Shown here: positions 26,120 through 35,284 of the stretch, one piece after another
How positions within the stretch are numbered: the first letter of the stretch is position 1
Layout: the number at the start of each line of letters is the position of its first letter
Source of the DNA: Parasphingopyxis marina
Lineage (GTDB): Bacteria > Pseudomonadota > Alphaproteobacteria > Sphingomonadales > Sphingomonadaceae
Assembly: GCF_014237875.1 (NCBI RefSeq)
Contig: NZ_JACJVJ010000002.1
Coordinates: 496,001-560,000, forward strand
Reading direction: 5' to 3'
Length of the DNA: 64,000 nt
Translations under genes and position numbers: made by a program
The notes under the pieces: model-generated
What the model was told of the DNA's origin: nothing
The model's database searches: none
Seen by the model: the letters and a program-made list of their open reading frames with translations, nothing else

Positions 26120-26946
26120 CCCGCATTCTCCGGCGCCGCAAAGGCGCGGCGGTGCGACAGGACAGGAATGCGGCGGCGCACATCTTCCAGCCGCGCGGGA
26201 TCGATATCCGTAAAGCCGATGCCGGTCCCCTCGCCCATGTCCAGCAGAACCTCGCCCCAGGGATCGACGACAAGGCTATGGCCGAAGGTTTCGCGGCCGT
26301 CTTCATGCTTGCCGGACTGGGCCGCCGCGACAACGAACGCAGCCGATTCGATCGCCCGCGCGCGCATCAGCACATGCCAGTGCGCCTTGCCGGTCGGCAC
26401 GGTGAAGGCGGCGGGAATAGCGAGCAGGGTCGCCCCGGCATCGCTGAGAGAGCGGTAAAGATCGGCAAAACGCAGGTCGTAGCAAACCGAAAGACCCAGG
26501 ATGCCGAGCGGCGTTTCGGCGATCCGCGCCGCTTCTCCCGCGTCATAGATCGAGGATTCGCGCCAGCTTTCGCCGGTATCGAGATCGACATCGAACAAAT
26601 GGATCTTGTCGTAACGCGCGCGAATTTCGCCCTTGTCGCCGATCACGAAACCGCGATTGACGAGGCGGTCGGGATCGGCGTCCGAACGCAGCGCCAGCGA
26701 GCCGATATGCACCCATATGCCCGCCTCCGCCGCCGCTTCGCGCACCGCCGCAAGAACCTGGTCCTCCGCTTCGGTTTGGAGATGGTCGGCGGCGCGCTTG
26801 CGGTCGCGGTCGAGCATTCCGCTCATTTCGGGCGTGAACAGCATGGCGGCATCCCCGGCCTTCGCCTCGCGCACTGCAGCCGCCAGCGCGGCGGCATTCG
26901 CCGCGGGCTCGATCCCGCTGTTCATCTGGAAAAGAGCGAGGCGCAT
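26116..26946 (-). CDS. Carbon-nitrogen hydrolase (nitrilase superfamily)
   Basis: 276 residues from MRLALFQMNSGI. The Glu-Lys-Cys triad is visible: Glu in LFTPEMSG, Lys in ARYDKIHLFDVD and Cys in LSVCYDLRFADLYR. The sequence is closest in pattern to the Nit1/NitFhit-type amidases that clear deaminated glutathione, which would suit its place two bases after grxC. Specific substrate is inferred. Longer in-frame starts overlap grxC and are less likely. Confidence 0.93.
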   Translation of the reverse strand: MRLALFQMNSGIEPAANAAALAAAVREAKAGDAAMLFTPEMSGMLDRDRKRAADHLQTEAEDQVLAAVREAAAEAGIWVHIGSLALRSDADPDRLVNRGFVIGDKGEIRARYDKIHLFDVDLDTGESWRESSIYDAGEAARIAETPLGILGLSVCYDLRFADLYRSLSDAGATLLAIPAAFTVPTGKAHWHVLMRARAIESAAFVVAAAQSGKHEDGRETFGHSLVVDPWGEVLLDMGEGTGIGFTDIDPARLEDVRRRIPVLSHRRAFAAPENAG

Positions 26947-26948
26947 CG

Positions 26949-27212
26949 TCAGCTTTGCGTATTCAGCCATTCGTCGAGCTGGCCGGTGGCCTCGAGCGCG
27001 ACAAGGTCGTCCGATCCGCCGACATGGCGGCCGTTGATGAAAATCTGCGGGACAGTGATCCGGCCATGGGCACGCTCCAGCATCTCGGCGCGCTTCTCGG
27101 CATCCATCGTGATATCGAATTCCTCGATCTCTACGCCCTTGGACGCGAGCAGGTGCTTGGCGCGGACGCAAAAGCCGCAGAGAAATTTCGTGTAGATTTC
27201 GACCTTTGCCAT
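26949..27212 (-). CDS. grxC: Glutaredoxin 3
   Basis: 87 residues. The redox site is KFLCGFCVRAK (CGFC rather than the commoner CPYC). GSH-binding features are TVPQIFINGRHVGGSDDL. Reduces disulfides with glutathione. Immediately upstream of the nitrilase gene on the same strand. Confidence 0.95.
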   Translation of the reverse strand: MAKVEIYTKFLCGFCVRAKHLLASKGVEIEEFDITMDAEKRAEMLERAHGRITVPQIFINGRHVGGSDDLVALEATGQLDEWLNTQS

Positions 27213-27257
27213 AAATTCGGGTTCCTGCCCTCCATCTGTGCAGCGCAGCAGGTTACG

Positions 27258-28007
27258 TCAATAGGCGGCGTCATCATGGGCCGGAACCCGCGCCCAGCAG
27301 CGGACATGGACTTCGGCCGCTCCGTGGCGCAGCAGCACCCGCGCGCAAGCCTTCGCCGTCGCGCCGCTGGTATAGACATCGTCGATCAACACGAGCCGTC
27401 GGCCCCTGATTTCCGCGCGCCGCGCATCGGGGACAGCAAAGGCGCCGCGCACGGCCTGCTCGCGCGCTTTTGCGCCCATTCCCCGCAAGACCGGCGTGGA
27501 TTTCGCGCGAATCAGCGTTTCGAGTCGCAATTTTTCCGAATCGTCGCCGGCAAGCGCCCGTGCGATCAGCGCCGCCTGATTATAGCCCCGCCCCCATATC
27601 CGCCGGCGATGCAGAGGCACCGGGATCAACAGAGCGTCGTCGAGCCTGGCCATGTGCCGCTGCATGGCGGCCGCGATCGTCCGCGCAAGGCCGATCCGGC
27701 CACTATATTTGAGACGCAACGCGATGCCGCGCGCGATATCGCCATAAGCGACCGCTGCGCGCGCCGTCGCATAGGGTGGAGGATCGGCCAGACAGGCGCC
27801 GCACAGCGAATCGGAATCGGCGAGCATGATCGAGGGTTCGCCGCACCGCGCGCATCCCTGGTCGAGATGATCGAGACCAGTCCAGCAATCGATGCAAAAA
27901 TGCCCATCGCCCTCCACCACCGTTCCGCAGGCAGGACAGCGCGACGGCAAGGCGAAGCCGACAATCGGGCGGGCGGCGGCGCGCAGCGGGGCGGGCATGG
28001 AGATCAT
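27258..28007 (-). CDS. ComF family phosphoribosyltransferase-like protein
   Basis: 249 residues from MISMPAPLRAA (AAGGTG just upstream; an ATG three codons later is an alternative). The N-terminal double zinc ribbon has CPACG, CIDCW, CARCGE and CGACLA. The C-terminal phosphoribosyltransferase fold has LLIPVPLHRRRIWGRGYNQA and the PRPP loop LVLIDDVYTSGATAKA. ComF proteins act in DNA uptake in some naturally competent bacteria; here the role is unknown. It is divergent from the methyltransferase gene. Confidence 0.93.
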   Translation of the reverse strand: MISMPAPLRAAARPIVGFALPSRCPACGTVVEGDGHFCIDCWTGLDHLDQGCARCGEPSIMLADSDSLCGACLADPPPYATARAAVAYGDIARGIALRLKYSGRIGLARTIAAAMQRHMARLDDALLIPVPLHRRRIWGRGYNQAALIARALAGDDSEKLRLETLIRAKSTPVLRGMGAKAREQAVRGAFAVPDARRAEIRGRRLVLIDDVYTSGATAKACARVLLRHGAAEVHVRCWARVPAHDDAAY

Positions 28008-28049
28008 GGCACCTTGTTCCGCACCGCGCCGGCGGGCACAAGCCCGGCC

Positions 28050-28922
28050 ATGAACGCCTCGGCCGACCATAACGAAAACCCCGGCGACAAACCGTTCGAC
28101 CGTAATTTGCGACGGACCCGCCGGGATCGCGCTTTTGCAGGCTGGGCAGAGCACGCTTTTCTCCAGCAGGCGATGGCCGAGGAGCTGGCCGAGCGGCTCG
28201 ATACCGTGCAACGCGATTTCTCGCGCGCCCTGATTCTCGGCCATTCTGGAGATGCCCTGCCCCGCGCGCTCGAATCGCGAACTATCACCCATATCACCGC
28301 CGATCCGGGATTTTCCTTCGCCGAATCGGACGGCGGGATTCAGTGCGACGAAGACCGGCTGCCTTTCGCGGCGGAAAGCTTCGATCTCGTCCTTTCGGCG
28401 GGCCTCCTCGATACCGTCAACGACTTGCCGGGCGCATTACACCTGATTCGACGCGTGTTGCGCCCCGACGGGCTGTTTCTCGGCGCCTGCCTGGGCGCCG
28501 GCAGCCTTCCTGTCCTGCGCAGCGCGATGCATGAGGCCGATATGGTCTCGGGCCGGGCTGCCCCGCGCATTCACCCCCAAATCGATATTCGCGCGGCCGG
28601 AGACCTGCTCGGAAGGGCGGGATTCGCATTGCAGGTTGCCGATTGCGAAGAATTGACGGTGCGTTTTTCAAGTTTCGGACGGCTGATCGGTGATCTGCGC
28701 GGATCGGCCAATTCCAGCCTGCTCGGCGGCCCGCCCTTGTCGAAATCGGCCTATGCAGCCGCCGCCGCGGCGTTCGAGTCGGCCCAGGTCGACGGCAAAA
28801 CCGCCGAAAAATTCGCCATATTATACTTAACGGGCTGGGCGCCTTCCCCCGATCAGCCGAAAGCGGCAGTCCGGGGCAGCGGAACTGCGTCGCTGGCCGA
28901 TGTGCTGAAGCCCAAAAGCTAG
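28050..28922 (+). CDS. SAM-dependent methyltransferase (BioC/NDUFAF5-like)
   Basis: 290 residues from MNASADHNENPGDKPFDRNL. The class I fold is shown by ALILGHSGDALPRAL (cofactor strand), DEDRLPFAAESFDLVLSAGL and LIRRVLRPDGLFLGACLGAG. The N-terminal DRNLRRTRRDRAFAGW matches the alphaproteobacterial proteins related to NDUFAF5, the mitochondrial complex I assembly factor. The frame is open far upstream but that part lies antisense to comF and grxC. The stop lies in a CTAG shared with the convergent Nudix gene. Confidence 0.9.
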   Translation: MNASADHNENPGDKPFDRNLRRTRRDRAFAGWAEHAFLQQAMAEELAERLDTVQRDFSRALILGHSGDALPRALESRTITHITADPGFSFAESDGGIQCDEDRLPFAAESFDLVLSAGLLDTVNDLPGALHLIRRVLRPDGLFLGACLGAGSLPVLRSAMHEADMVSGRAAPRIHPQIDIRAAGDLLGRAGFALQVADCEELTVRFSSFGRLIGDLRGSANSSLLGGPPLSKSAYAAAAAAFESAQVDGKTAEKFAILYLTGWAPSPDQPKAAVRGSGTASLADVLKPKS

Positions 28923-29323
28923 AGCAACGCCTCCAGCAAGCCGATCAGCGGCCGGTCCGCCGGCGGCATTTCGAGCGCATAGAGATCGCGCGGATACACC
29001 CATTTGACGGCCGCGGCATGGAGCGGCTCCACCGTCCCCTGCCATTTCCGACAAATATAAAGAAGCAGCACCAAGTGCTTGTTTCCCAACGCATCGCTGG
29101 CGAAGGTCGCCGGCGCGAGGCAGGATTTGTCGGTCTCGATTCCAAGTTCTTCCTTCAGCTCGCGCACCAACGCGGCTTCCGGCGTTTCGCCCGGTTCCAA
29201 TTTGCCCCCCGGGAACTCCCACAGCCCCGCCATCGAGCTTCCCTCCGGCCGTTTCTGGACAAGAATCCGGCCATCGCGATCAACGAGAGCCGCCGCGACA
29301 ACCGTGAAAATCGTGGCGTTCAT
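28919..29323 (-). CDS. Nudix hydrolase, MutT-like (8-oxo-dGTP diphosphatase)
   Basis: 134 residues. The Nudix box reads GKLEPGETPEAALVRELKE followed by ELG, with the preceding GLWEFPGGK of MutT. The N-terminal VVAAALVDRDGRILVQKRPE is also MutT-like. Removes oxidised guanine nucleotides from the pool. It is convergent with the methyltransferase gene, sharing the CTAG that holds both stops. Confidence 0.9.
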   Translation of the reverse strand: MNATIFTVVAAALVDRDGRILVQKRPEGSSMAGLWEFPGGKLEPGETPEAALVRELKEELGIETDKSCLAPATFASDALGNKHLVLLLYICRKWQGTVEPLHAAAVKWVYPRDLYALEMPPADRPLIGLLEALL

Positions 29324-29400
29324 GCTTTCCTTTATCTCTTTCTTAATCCGGAAATGCGAGGTCCTGAGGTGGGTATGGAATATTTGGGGGTTATAGCGCC

Positions 29401-29574
29401 ATGAGACATTGGCTTGGAAGAATTGCGCGTGATGAACGCGGCGCCACGGCGATCGAATACGGCTTGATCGTTTCGCTGGTCGTCATCGCGATGGTCGGCG
29501 CCCTTGTTGTACTCGCGGATACGACGACCGGCATGTGGAACAATGTGTCGAACACCGTCGAATCCAATAGTTAG
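29401..29574 (+). CDS. Flp-type pilin (first copy)
   Basis: 57 residues, too short for most gene finders. The prepilin site and helix read RDERGATAIEYGLIVSLVV, the Flp/Tad major pilin hallmark (Gly before ATAIEYGLI and a Glu at +5). The tail is TTTGMWNNVSNTVESNS. It is followed 167 bases later by a second Flp pilin. No tad/cpa assembly genes are in the window, so assembly must rely on genes elsewhere. Confidence 0.85.
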   Translation: MRHWLGRIARDERGATAIEYGLIVSLVVIAMVGALVVLADTTTGMWNNVSNTVESNS

Positions 29575-29741
29575 CGGGCCGCCTGACGAGCCACAACCGT
29601 AAGGGCCGCGGGTTAATGGGCCGATAAGGTTTGGTTTTAAACGTTTGGCAAGAACTCGCTCATACAACCCGGAAGGTCGGTTCGAGGGAATTGAATCGGC
29701 AGGGTATTTGGACCTGCAATTGGAACTCAAGGAGACCAGAA

Positions 29742-29906
29742 ATGAAGTTTTTCCGTAAAATGCTGAAAGACAGCAAGGGCGCCACCGCCATTGAATATGG
29801 CCTGATCGCTGCTCTGATTGCTGTTGCTGCCATCACCGCGATGTCGACTCTCGGCAACACGCTTGGCAACACCTTCAACAACGTTTCGAACGAGATGGCT
29901 GGCTAA
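29742..29906 (+). CDS. Flp-type pilin (second copy)
   Basis: 54 residues from ATG 29742, with AAGGAG nine bases upstream. The prepilin region is SKGATAIEYGLIAALIAVAA and the end is GNTLGNTFNNVSNEMAG. This is the canonical Flp major pilin pattern. The strong ribosome site and the perfect terminator suggest high expression. The preceding 167 bases hold its promoter region and no gene. Confidence 0.95.
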   Translation: MKFFRKMLKDSKGATAIEYGLIAALIAVAAITAMSTLGNTLGNTFNNVSNEMAG

Positions 29907-29930
29907 GCCACTCTCGCTATGAGACACCGG

Positions 29931-29967
29931 AACGGGCGGCGAAGCAATTCGCCGCCCGTTTTGTTTT
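29931..29967 (+). terminator. Strong terminator after the second Flp pilin
   Basis: AACGGGCGGCGAA pairs perfectly over 13 bases with TTCGCCGCCCGTT around a GCAA loop, followed by TTGTTTT. A classical intrinsic terminator. Confidence 0.95.
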
Positions 29968-29996
29968 GCCGATCCTGAATTGCCGGTCTTTTTTGG

Positions 29997-30030
29997 AGCG
30001 CCGCCTGCGTCCAGGGCGCTTTTTCTTTTG
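29997..30030 (+). terminator. Second, weaker terminator-like hairpin
   Basis: AGCGCC and GGCGCT form a stem with an internal loop, followed by TTTTTCTTTT. It lies 30 bases after the first terminator and before the convergent metalloprotease gene, so it would back up termination of the pilin transcript. Confidence 0.55.
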
Positions 30031-30043
30031 GCACTTCGCGGTC

Positions 30044-31504
30044 CTAGTTGCCGTAAACGATCAGTTTCACCCGCTGTCCGGCTTCAAGCGTATTGCCCGA
30101 TCCCAACGCGTTCAGCACCCGGAACCGTTCTTCCCGATTATCCTGATAGGCCATGCGCGACGCGAGACTGCTGACGGTATCTCCGCGCCGCACGGTCACG
30201 ACGTCGATCACCCGCGGGCGGATTGCCGCCGCCTCGGAAGCCGAAAGCCGTGACACCGACCCCAGCATCGATCCGAACGGGCCGATCCCCTGCCCCGCGC
30301 GCGTCACCGTGAGGAAATGATATTTGCGGCCATTGCCGAAATCATAGGCGGTTACCGTCACATCGACCTGGCTCGATCCGCTCGTGACGCGCGCCGTCGC
30401 CTGCGCGGTCGGCAGACCGTTGACGCTGCCGCTGCGAACATTGCCATAATCGATCGTCTGGTCGCCGCCGACCGCCCGGAAAACCTCGCCGACATAGGCG
30501 CCAAGGCTGGACGAGCTCTGCCCGCCGCCAAATTGCGCCTGGCCGTTCGATCCGGTTACCACGACCGCGCTCGTCCCGTTCTGCATCGTATAGCCCTGGG
30601 GGATTGAGAATTGCAGGCGCATGTCCGGATGTTTGAAAGTGTTGCCCTCGATCACGCCCTGGTGCGGATCGTCGTCATACAGCATGCCGTCGATCGCATT
30701 GAGAAAGGCGTCGCGGGTGCGCGCCCGTGCGCCCGGCGCTGCGCCGCCTGCCGATGCCTGGGTGCGTGCCCGCGCCACGCGCGCCTCAGGCTCGGGATGC
30801 GTGCTTGCCCATTCGGGAAGCGAGCGGGCATTGCCGCCGGATATCTGCGCATTGAGGCGGGTCTGGGCGGCCAGCGACGCCAGCATGTCCGCCGCCGCAA
30901 AGGGATCGTAATTGGCACCGAACAGATAGGTGATGCCCAACTCGTCGGCCTGATATTCCTGCTGGCGTGAATAGCGCAGCGTGTAGAGCTGCGCCGCCTG
31001 CCCCGCGAGATTGGCGAGATCGCCGCTGCCGGTGAGAATGCCGAGCCCGACGGCCAGAATCTGCCCGATCGTGTTGGTGCTGCTGCGCCGCGCGGCGTGG
31101 CGGGCGGCGACATGGCCGACTTCGTGACCCATCACCGAAGCGAGTTCGTCCTCGCTGTTCATCAGCCCGACGAGGTTACGGGTGATGTAGACGTATCCGC
31201 CGGGGAGCGCGAAGGCGTTGTCGACCGGCGAGTTCAGCAGGCTGACGGTGAAATCATTCTGCGCGTTCGAGAGCCCGGACTGGACCGCGATCCGCTGGCC
31301 CACCCGGACGACATAAGCCGATTGCGGCCCTTCATAGGTGCCGCCGAATTGTTGCAGCAGCTGGGGATGCGCCTGCGCGCCCTGTTGCCGTTCGGATTGG
31401 GAAATCGCGCCACCGGGCTCGCTGCCGGATCCCGGAAGCGGCAGGCCGGCGCAGCTGGTGGCGGCGACGAAAGCGGTAAGCGAATAGGCCAAGCGGAATT
31501 TCAC
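30044..31504 (-). CDS. M48 family metalloprotease with C-terminal LysM
   Basis: 486 residues, exported: the N-terminal signal ends near ATSC, a possible lipobox. The zinc protease motif is GHEVGHVAARHAARR (HExxH) with the third ligand in YQADELG. After the BepA-like protease core comes a less conserved domain, and the C-terminal ~50 residues (VTVRRGDTVSSLASRM) form a LysM module. Likely periplasmic quality control of envelope proteins, as for BepA. It is followed by 92 bases to accA, which lies upstream on the same strand. Confidence 0.92.
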   Translation of the reverse strand: MKFRLAYSLTAFVAATSCAGLPLPGSGSEPGGAISQSERQQGAQAHPQLLQQFGGTYEGPQSAYVVRVGQRIAVQSGLSNAQNDFTVSLLNSPVDNAFALPGGYVYITRNLVGLMNSEDELASVMGHEVGHVAARHAARRSSTNTIGQILAVGLGILTGSGDLANLAGQAAQLYTLRYSRQQEYQADELGITYLFGANYDPFAAADMLASLAAQTRLNAQISGGNARSLPEWASTHPEPEARVARARTQASAGGAAPGARARTRDAFLNAIDGMLYDDDPHQGVIEGNTFKHPDMRLQFSIPQGYTMQNGTSAVVVTGSNGQAQFGGGQSSSSLGAYVGEVFRAVGGDQTIDYGNVRSGSVNGLPTAQATARVTSGSSQVDVTVTAYDFGNGRKYHFLTVTRAGQGIGPFGSMLGSVSRLSASEAAAIRPRVIDVVTVRRGDTVSSLASRMAYQDNREERFRVLNALGSGNTLEAGQRVKLIVYGN

Positions 31505-31596
31505 GGTCTCTCTCCCTCGCGAGTTCGTTTCGCTTCAATAACCATGAACTGCGGCAATTCGTTCCGCATGTCTGCAAAGAACCGCCGAGGCGCCGG

Positions 31597-32541
31597 CTAT
31601 TTCCCCATATCGAGAAACTTGTCGCGGCGCTTCTGGCGCAGCTTGTCTCCGGACATCTGGCTGAGCTTGCCGAGTTCCTCGCGGATCGCTTTGCCCAGCA
31701 TCCCGATCGCGGCGGCGGGGTCGCGATGGGCGCCGCCGACCGGTTCCGGCACAACGCGGTCGATTACCCCAAGCTTTTTGAGATCGCCGGCATTGACCTT
31801 CATCGCCTCGGCGGCGTCGGCGGCCTTGTCGGCCGTGCGCCACAGGATAGACGCGCAGCCTTCGGGGGAAATCACCGAATAGATGGCGTGCTCGAACATC
31901 AGCACCGTGTTCGCGCTCGACAGCGCGATGGCGCCGCCCGATCCGCCTTCGCCGGTGATTGCGGCAATGATCGGCACCTTCACCTGCAGGCATGTTTCGG
32001 TCGAACGGGCGATGGCTTCGGCCTGGGCGCGCTCCTCGGCCTGGATGCCGGGAAAAGCGCCGGGCGTATCGACCAGGGTCACAATCGGCAGTTTGAAACG
32101 GTTCGCCAGGTTCATCAGGCGGATCGCCTTGCGATAGCCTTCGGGCTTGGCCATTCCGAAATTATGCCTGAGACGGCTGGAGGTGTCGTCGCCCTTTTCA
32201 TGGCCGATCACCATCACCTTGCGCCCATCGATCTGGCCGAAGCCACCGATAATGGCAAGATCGTCCGAAAAGGCGCGATCGCCGGCGAGCGGCGTAAAAT
32301 CGTCGACAAAGCCGGCTACGAAGTCCTTGAAGTGCGGGCGATCCGGATGACGGGCGACCTGCGTCTTCTGCCAGGGCGTAAGCCGCTCATAGGTATCGCG
32401 GAGCATTTTCTCCGACTTGGCCTCGAGCCGGCTGACTTCCTTCTCGATATCCATCGACCCGGTATCGGCGGTATCGCGCAGTTCTGCGACACGCGATTGC
32501 AGGTCGGCGATCGGTTTTTCAAAATCCAGAAATTGCTGCAT
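31597..32541 (-). CDS. accA: Acetyl-CoA carboxylase carboxyltransferase subunit alpha
   Basis: 314 residues from MQQFLDFEKPIADLQSRVAE; the frame is open further up into xerD but the family begins here. Characteristic parts are GGFGQIDGRKVMVIGHEKGD, PIVTLVDTPGAFPGIQAEER and AITGEGGSGGAIAL. With AccD it transfers the carboxyl group from biotin to acetyl-CoA, giving malonyl-CoA for the fab pathway encoded 16 kb away. It follows xerD by ten bases. Confidence 0.97.
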   Translation of the reverse strand: MQQFLDFEKPIADLQSRVAELRDTADTGSMDIEKEVSRLEAKSEKMLRDTYERLTPWQKTQVARHPDRPHFKDFVAGFVDDFTPLAGDRAFSDDLAIIGGFGQIDGRKVMVIGHEKGDDTSSRLRHNFGMAKPEGYRKAIRLMNLANRFKLPIVTLVDTPGAFPGIQAEERAQAEAIARSTETCLQVKVPIIAAITGEGGSGGAIALSSANTVLMFEHAIYSVISPEGCASILWRTADKAADAAEAMKVNAGDLKKLGVIDRVVPEPVGGAHRDPAAAIGMLGKAIREELGKLSQMSGDKLRQKRRDKFLDMGK

Positions 32542-32551
32542 ACCCGGGCCG

Positions 32552-33472
32552 TTAAGCTCCCCTGCGGGGCACGTCAACGAGGGGATGTCGGGCGTTAACC
32601 AGCGCGACGAGCCGGGCGCTGTCGACATGCGTGTAAATCTGTGTCGTGGCGATGTCCGCATGGCCGAGCAAGGTCTGCAAAGTGCGCAGATCTGCGCCGC
32701 CCTCCAGCAGGTGCGTCGCGAAGGCGTGACGCAACACATGGGGACTGACCCGCTCCGGCGGAATTCCCGAGCGCGCGGCGAGTTCCTTGACCAGCTGGTA
32801 CAGCCGGACGCGGCTCAGATGCGCCTTGCCCGACGGGAACAGCCAGCGGCTGTCGGCCGGCACATGAGAGCGCCAGCGCTCGACCGCAGCGAGCGCGCGA
32901 TCCGATATCGGCACCAGCCGCTCGCGCCCTCCCTTGCCCCGGAGAATCAGGAAGGGCGAGCCTTGGCGGATGGTCTCTCGCGAAAGGGAAACCAGTTCGC
33001 TCGCTCGCATCCCCGATCCGTAGAGCAGTTCGACCAGCGCGAGCAGGCGGATCGCCAACGGTTTTTCCAAAGCCGCCTCCCGGTCCAGCGTTTCGAACAT
33101 CCGTTCGATATCGGCATGGCTCAACGTTTTCGGGAGCGGGCGCCCTGCGGGCGGGCGCGGCAGTGCCGGCGAAGGATCGTCCGCGCGCAGCCCTTCCTCG
33201 GCGAGGAACCCGAAAAAGCGCCGGAGCGCCGCCGCCTTGCGGGCCACCGTCGTCCGGGCAAGATCGGCCCAGCTTTCGCCTAGACGCTCCAACCCCGCGC
33301 GATCGGCCGACGCCAGCCCACCCTGCAATTCGGCCGAGGCCTTGCGCAAATCGGTCTCATAAGCCGCCAGCGTGTTGCGCGCGGCCCCGGCTTCGGCAGC
33401 CAGCATTTCGAGAAAAAGCGCAATCAGCCGGGCATCCTCGCCTGCGGGCTGATCGACGCGCGAAACGGCCAT
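32552..33472 (-). CDS. xerD: Tyrosine recombinase XerD
   Basis: 306 residues, the usual size. Active-site residues: Arg in YGSGMRASELVSLS, Lys in RGKGGRERLVPI, HxxR in SPHVLRHAFATHLLEGGAD, the second His in LLGHADIATTQ and the Tyr nucleophile in IYTHVDSARL. It resolves chromosome dimers at dif with XerC. Xer-type rather than phage integrase is supported by its setting among housekeeping genes. Confidence 0.93.
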   Translation of the reverse strand: MAVSRVDQPAGEDARLIALFLEMLAAEAGAARNTLAAYETDLRKASAELQGGLASADRAGLERLGESWADLARTTVARKAAALRRFFGFLAEEGLRADDPSPALPRPPAGRPLPKTLSHADIERMFETLDREAALEKPLAIRLLALVELLYGSGMRASELVSLSRETIRQGSPFLILRGKGGRERLVPISDRALAAVERWRSHVPADSRWLFPSGKAHLSRVRLYQLVKELAARSGIPPERVSPHVLRHAFATHLLEGGADLRTLQTLLGHADIATTQIYTHVDSARLVALVNARHPLVDVPRRGA

Positions 33473-33475
33473 CGA

Positions 33476-35284
33476 TCAGGCGCGGGTAACGGCTTCGGCG
33501 GCGATCATCCGGGCTTCGGGTTCACGGCCGGCCAGCCGGAATGCTCGCACGATATGGTAGAGGTGGCGCGGGGGGATTCCGTCCCAGCTCGACGATTGCA
33601 TCCCGATCGCCGCGAGCACGGCGACCATGCCGACGCGGCGCTGCTGGGCGACCCGGTCGAGCTGCCGCGTCCAGACGTTGCGTTCGCCGAGCCGCAGGCC
33701 GAAGGATCGATCTGCTCCGTCGGCATCGATCCGGCCGAGCCCGGCTAGCGCAGCGGCAAGAAGCTCCGCCCGATGGCGACCGGCGGCGCCGGCGTTTTCG
33801 GCATAGTCTTCGACCCGGCCGAGATCGGTATCCACGACCTGTTCGGGCGCGGCCACGGCAAGCAGCGCCCAAGCGTCTGCATTGTCGCTGTCCTCGACCA
33901 CGGCGGCCCAGCGCACGGCCTGCAGATCGAGCCCCGCCGTCAGCATGGAGGCGATCAGTTCGTCGGCGCTATCGGCAAAGCGGTCGCTCGGCTCGATCCG
34001 GGCGGCGGCGCGCGCGGTGAGAATGAGGCCGGCATAACGGGGATCGAGCCCCTCGTCCCCGGCCCAGAGCGTCTGCATCGCGCCGACCCGCTCGCCTTCA
34101 TCGGGCTGGACGTACGCGGTGCGCAACAAATCGGTCGTCGAGCCCGGTATCGCCGCGGGATCGAGATCGGTGAGCAGCGCGCTGTACATCGACACCAGCG
34201 ACTGGCTCGAAAACACGCCGATCACCGCAGCGTCGCGCGCCGGCGCCACCCGATCGGCCAGCGCGATAAAGGGCGCGCGCGCGCGCCATGCGGCAACCTG
34301 GCGGCCCGCCGTCGCGTAGAGTTCGTCGGGAATATCCTCGTCGGTCGCGTTGGCGAGGCCGAAGCGCCAGGCGTTCAACCGCTCGACATTGGTCCAGTCG
34401 ATCTCGACCGGATTTGAGCCGGCATTGGCCGCGCGTTCGGCAAGCAGAATATCGAAACCGTTGGTGATTCCCCGGCGTCGGACCTCGCCCATTTCGGCGG
34501 CGGCGCGGGCGCTTTCGCCGCCCAGCCCGGCGCAGATGCCCTCGGCCATCACCCAGGCCGGCGAATCGGCGCTGCGGCGCGCGCCCGTCACCAGCGGGCA
34601 GAAGGTCGCAAGATCGGCCGAGGCGAGCCCGGTCTGCATCGCCACCGCGTACAGCTTGGGCGTGAATCGGACGCTGTCGACACGCTGGACGAGCATCCGT
34701 GCGCCATCGACCTCGCCCATCCGCAGCAGCAGCCATGCGCGTTCGGCCACCCAATCGGGCGCGACGACACCGCGCGGTGTCGGCACATTGGAAAGAACCG
34801 CCCGCCTTAGGCTGATATGCATCCAGCGCGATGCGACCGGCGCATCGAGCGAACGCATCAGCGCTTCGAGATAGCGGCCATCGGCATCGCCGAACGCCGC
34901 GCGTCCATAACCGCCATTGTTCGGGCCGAGCGGACCGACAAATTCCAGCGAACGCCGCGCCTGGGGCGGCAGTTCATATTCGGGCGGAATGTCCTCGAAT
35001 TCGAGTTCGGCGAGATCGAATTCGTCTATATCCCCTTCCCCGCCAAGCCGATCGGGATCGGATGACGGCGGCGGCAGCGAAGCCGTGGGTCCGGGCCGGG
35101 TCGGCGCCGTGGGAGAAGATGGCGGCGGGGGTGGCGGAGGCGGTGCCGGCGGCACAGGATCGTTGAATCCCGGGGGGAGCAGCGATTCGGGTGAATCCTG
35201 GCCGAATGCGGGCAGCACGAGCGCGCTCACGCTCGCCCCGACACCCAGCGTAATGATCAGGGATTTAGTTTTCCAGCGCTTCAT
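33476..35284 (-). CDS. Large secreted protein with proline-rich N-terminus, unknown function
   Basis: 602 residues. An N-terminal signal peptide (SVSALVLPAFGQ) is followed by a low-complexity proline stretch (about residues 42-75), an acidic patch (GDIDEFDLAELEFEDIPPEY) and a long all-helical, alanine-rich region of repeat-like character, suggestive of TPR/Sel1-type solenoids but without a clear consensus. No enzyme motif. It overlaps the 45-residue microprotein gene upstream by 20 bases and ends four bases before xerD. Confidence 0.75.
   Translation of the reverse strand: MKRWKTKSLIITLGVGASVSALVLPAFGQDSPESLLPPGFNDPVPPAPPPPPPPPSSPTAPTRPGPTASLPPPSSDPDRLGGEGDIDEFDLAELEFEDIPPEYELPPQARRSLEFVGPLGPNNGGYGRAAFGDADGRYLEALMRSLDAPVASRWMHISLRRAVLSNVPTPRGVVAPDWVAERAWLLLRMGEVDGARMLVQRVDSVRFTPKLYAVAMQTGLASADLATFCPLVTGARRSADSPAWVMAEGICAGLGGESARAAAEMGEVRRRGITNGFDILLAERAANAGSNPVEIDWTNVERLNAWRFGLANATDEDIPDELYATAGRQVAAWRARAPFIALADRVAPARDAAVIGVFSSQSLVSMYSALLTDLDPAAIPGSTTDLLRTAYVQPDEGERVGAMQTLWAGDEGLDPRYAGLILTARAAARIEPSDRFADSADELIASMLTAGLDLQAVRWAAVVEDSDNADAWALLAVAAPEQVVDTDLGRVEDYAENAGAAGRHRAELLAAALAGLGRIDADGADRSFGLRLGERNVWTRQLDRVAQQRRVGMVAVLAAIGMQSSSWDGIPPRHLYHIVRAFRLAGREPEARMIAAEAVTRA

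Noticed and set aside
26955-28049. Upstream extension of the methyltransferase frame (would give 655 residues)
   Set aside because: The extension is antisense to grxC and comF, and the conserved methyltransferase begins at about 28050.
29645-29660. Sigma-54-like promoter (TTGGCAAGAACTCGC) before the second Flp pilin
   Set aside because: The GG-to-GC spacing is one base short of the strict -24/-12 rule.
25525-33472. tRNA-Arg(CCT) as the attachment site of an island, with the tyrosine recombinase at 32.5 kb as integrase
   Set aside because: No repeat of the tRNA 3' end is seen, the intervening genes are housekeeping, and the recombinase fits XerD.
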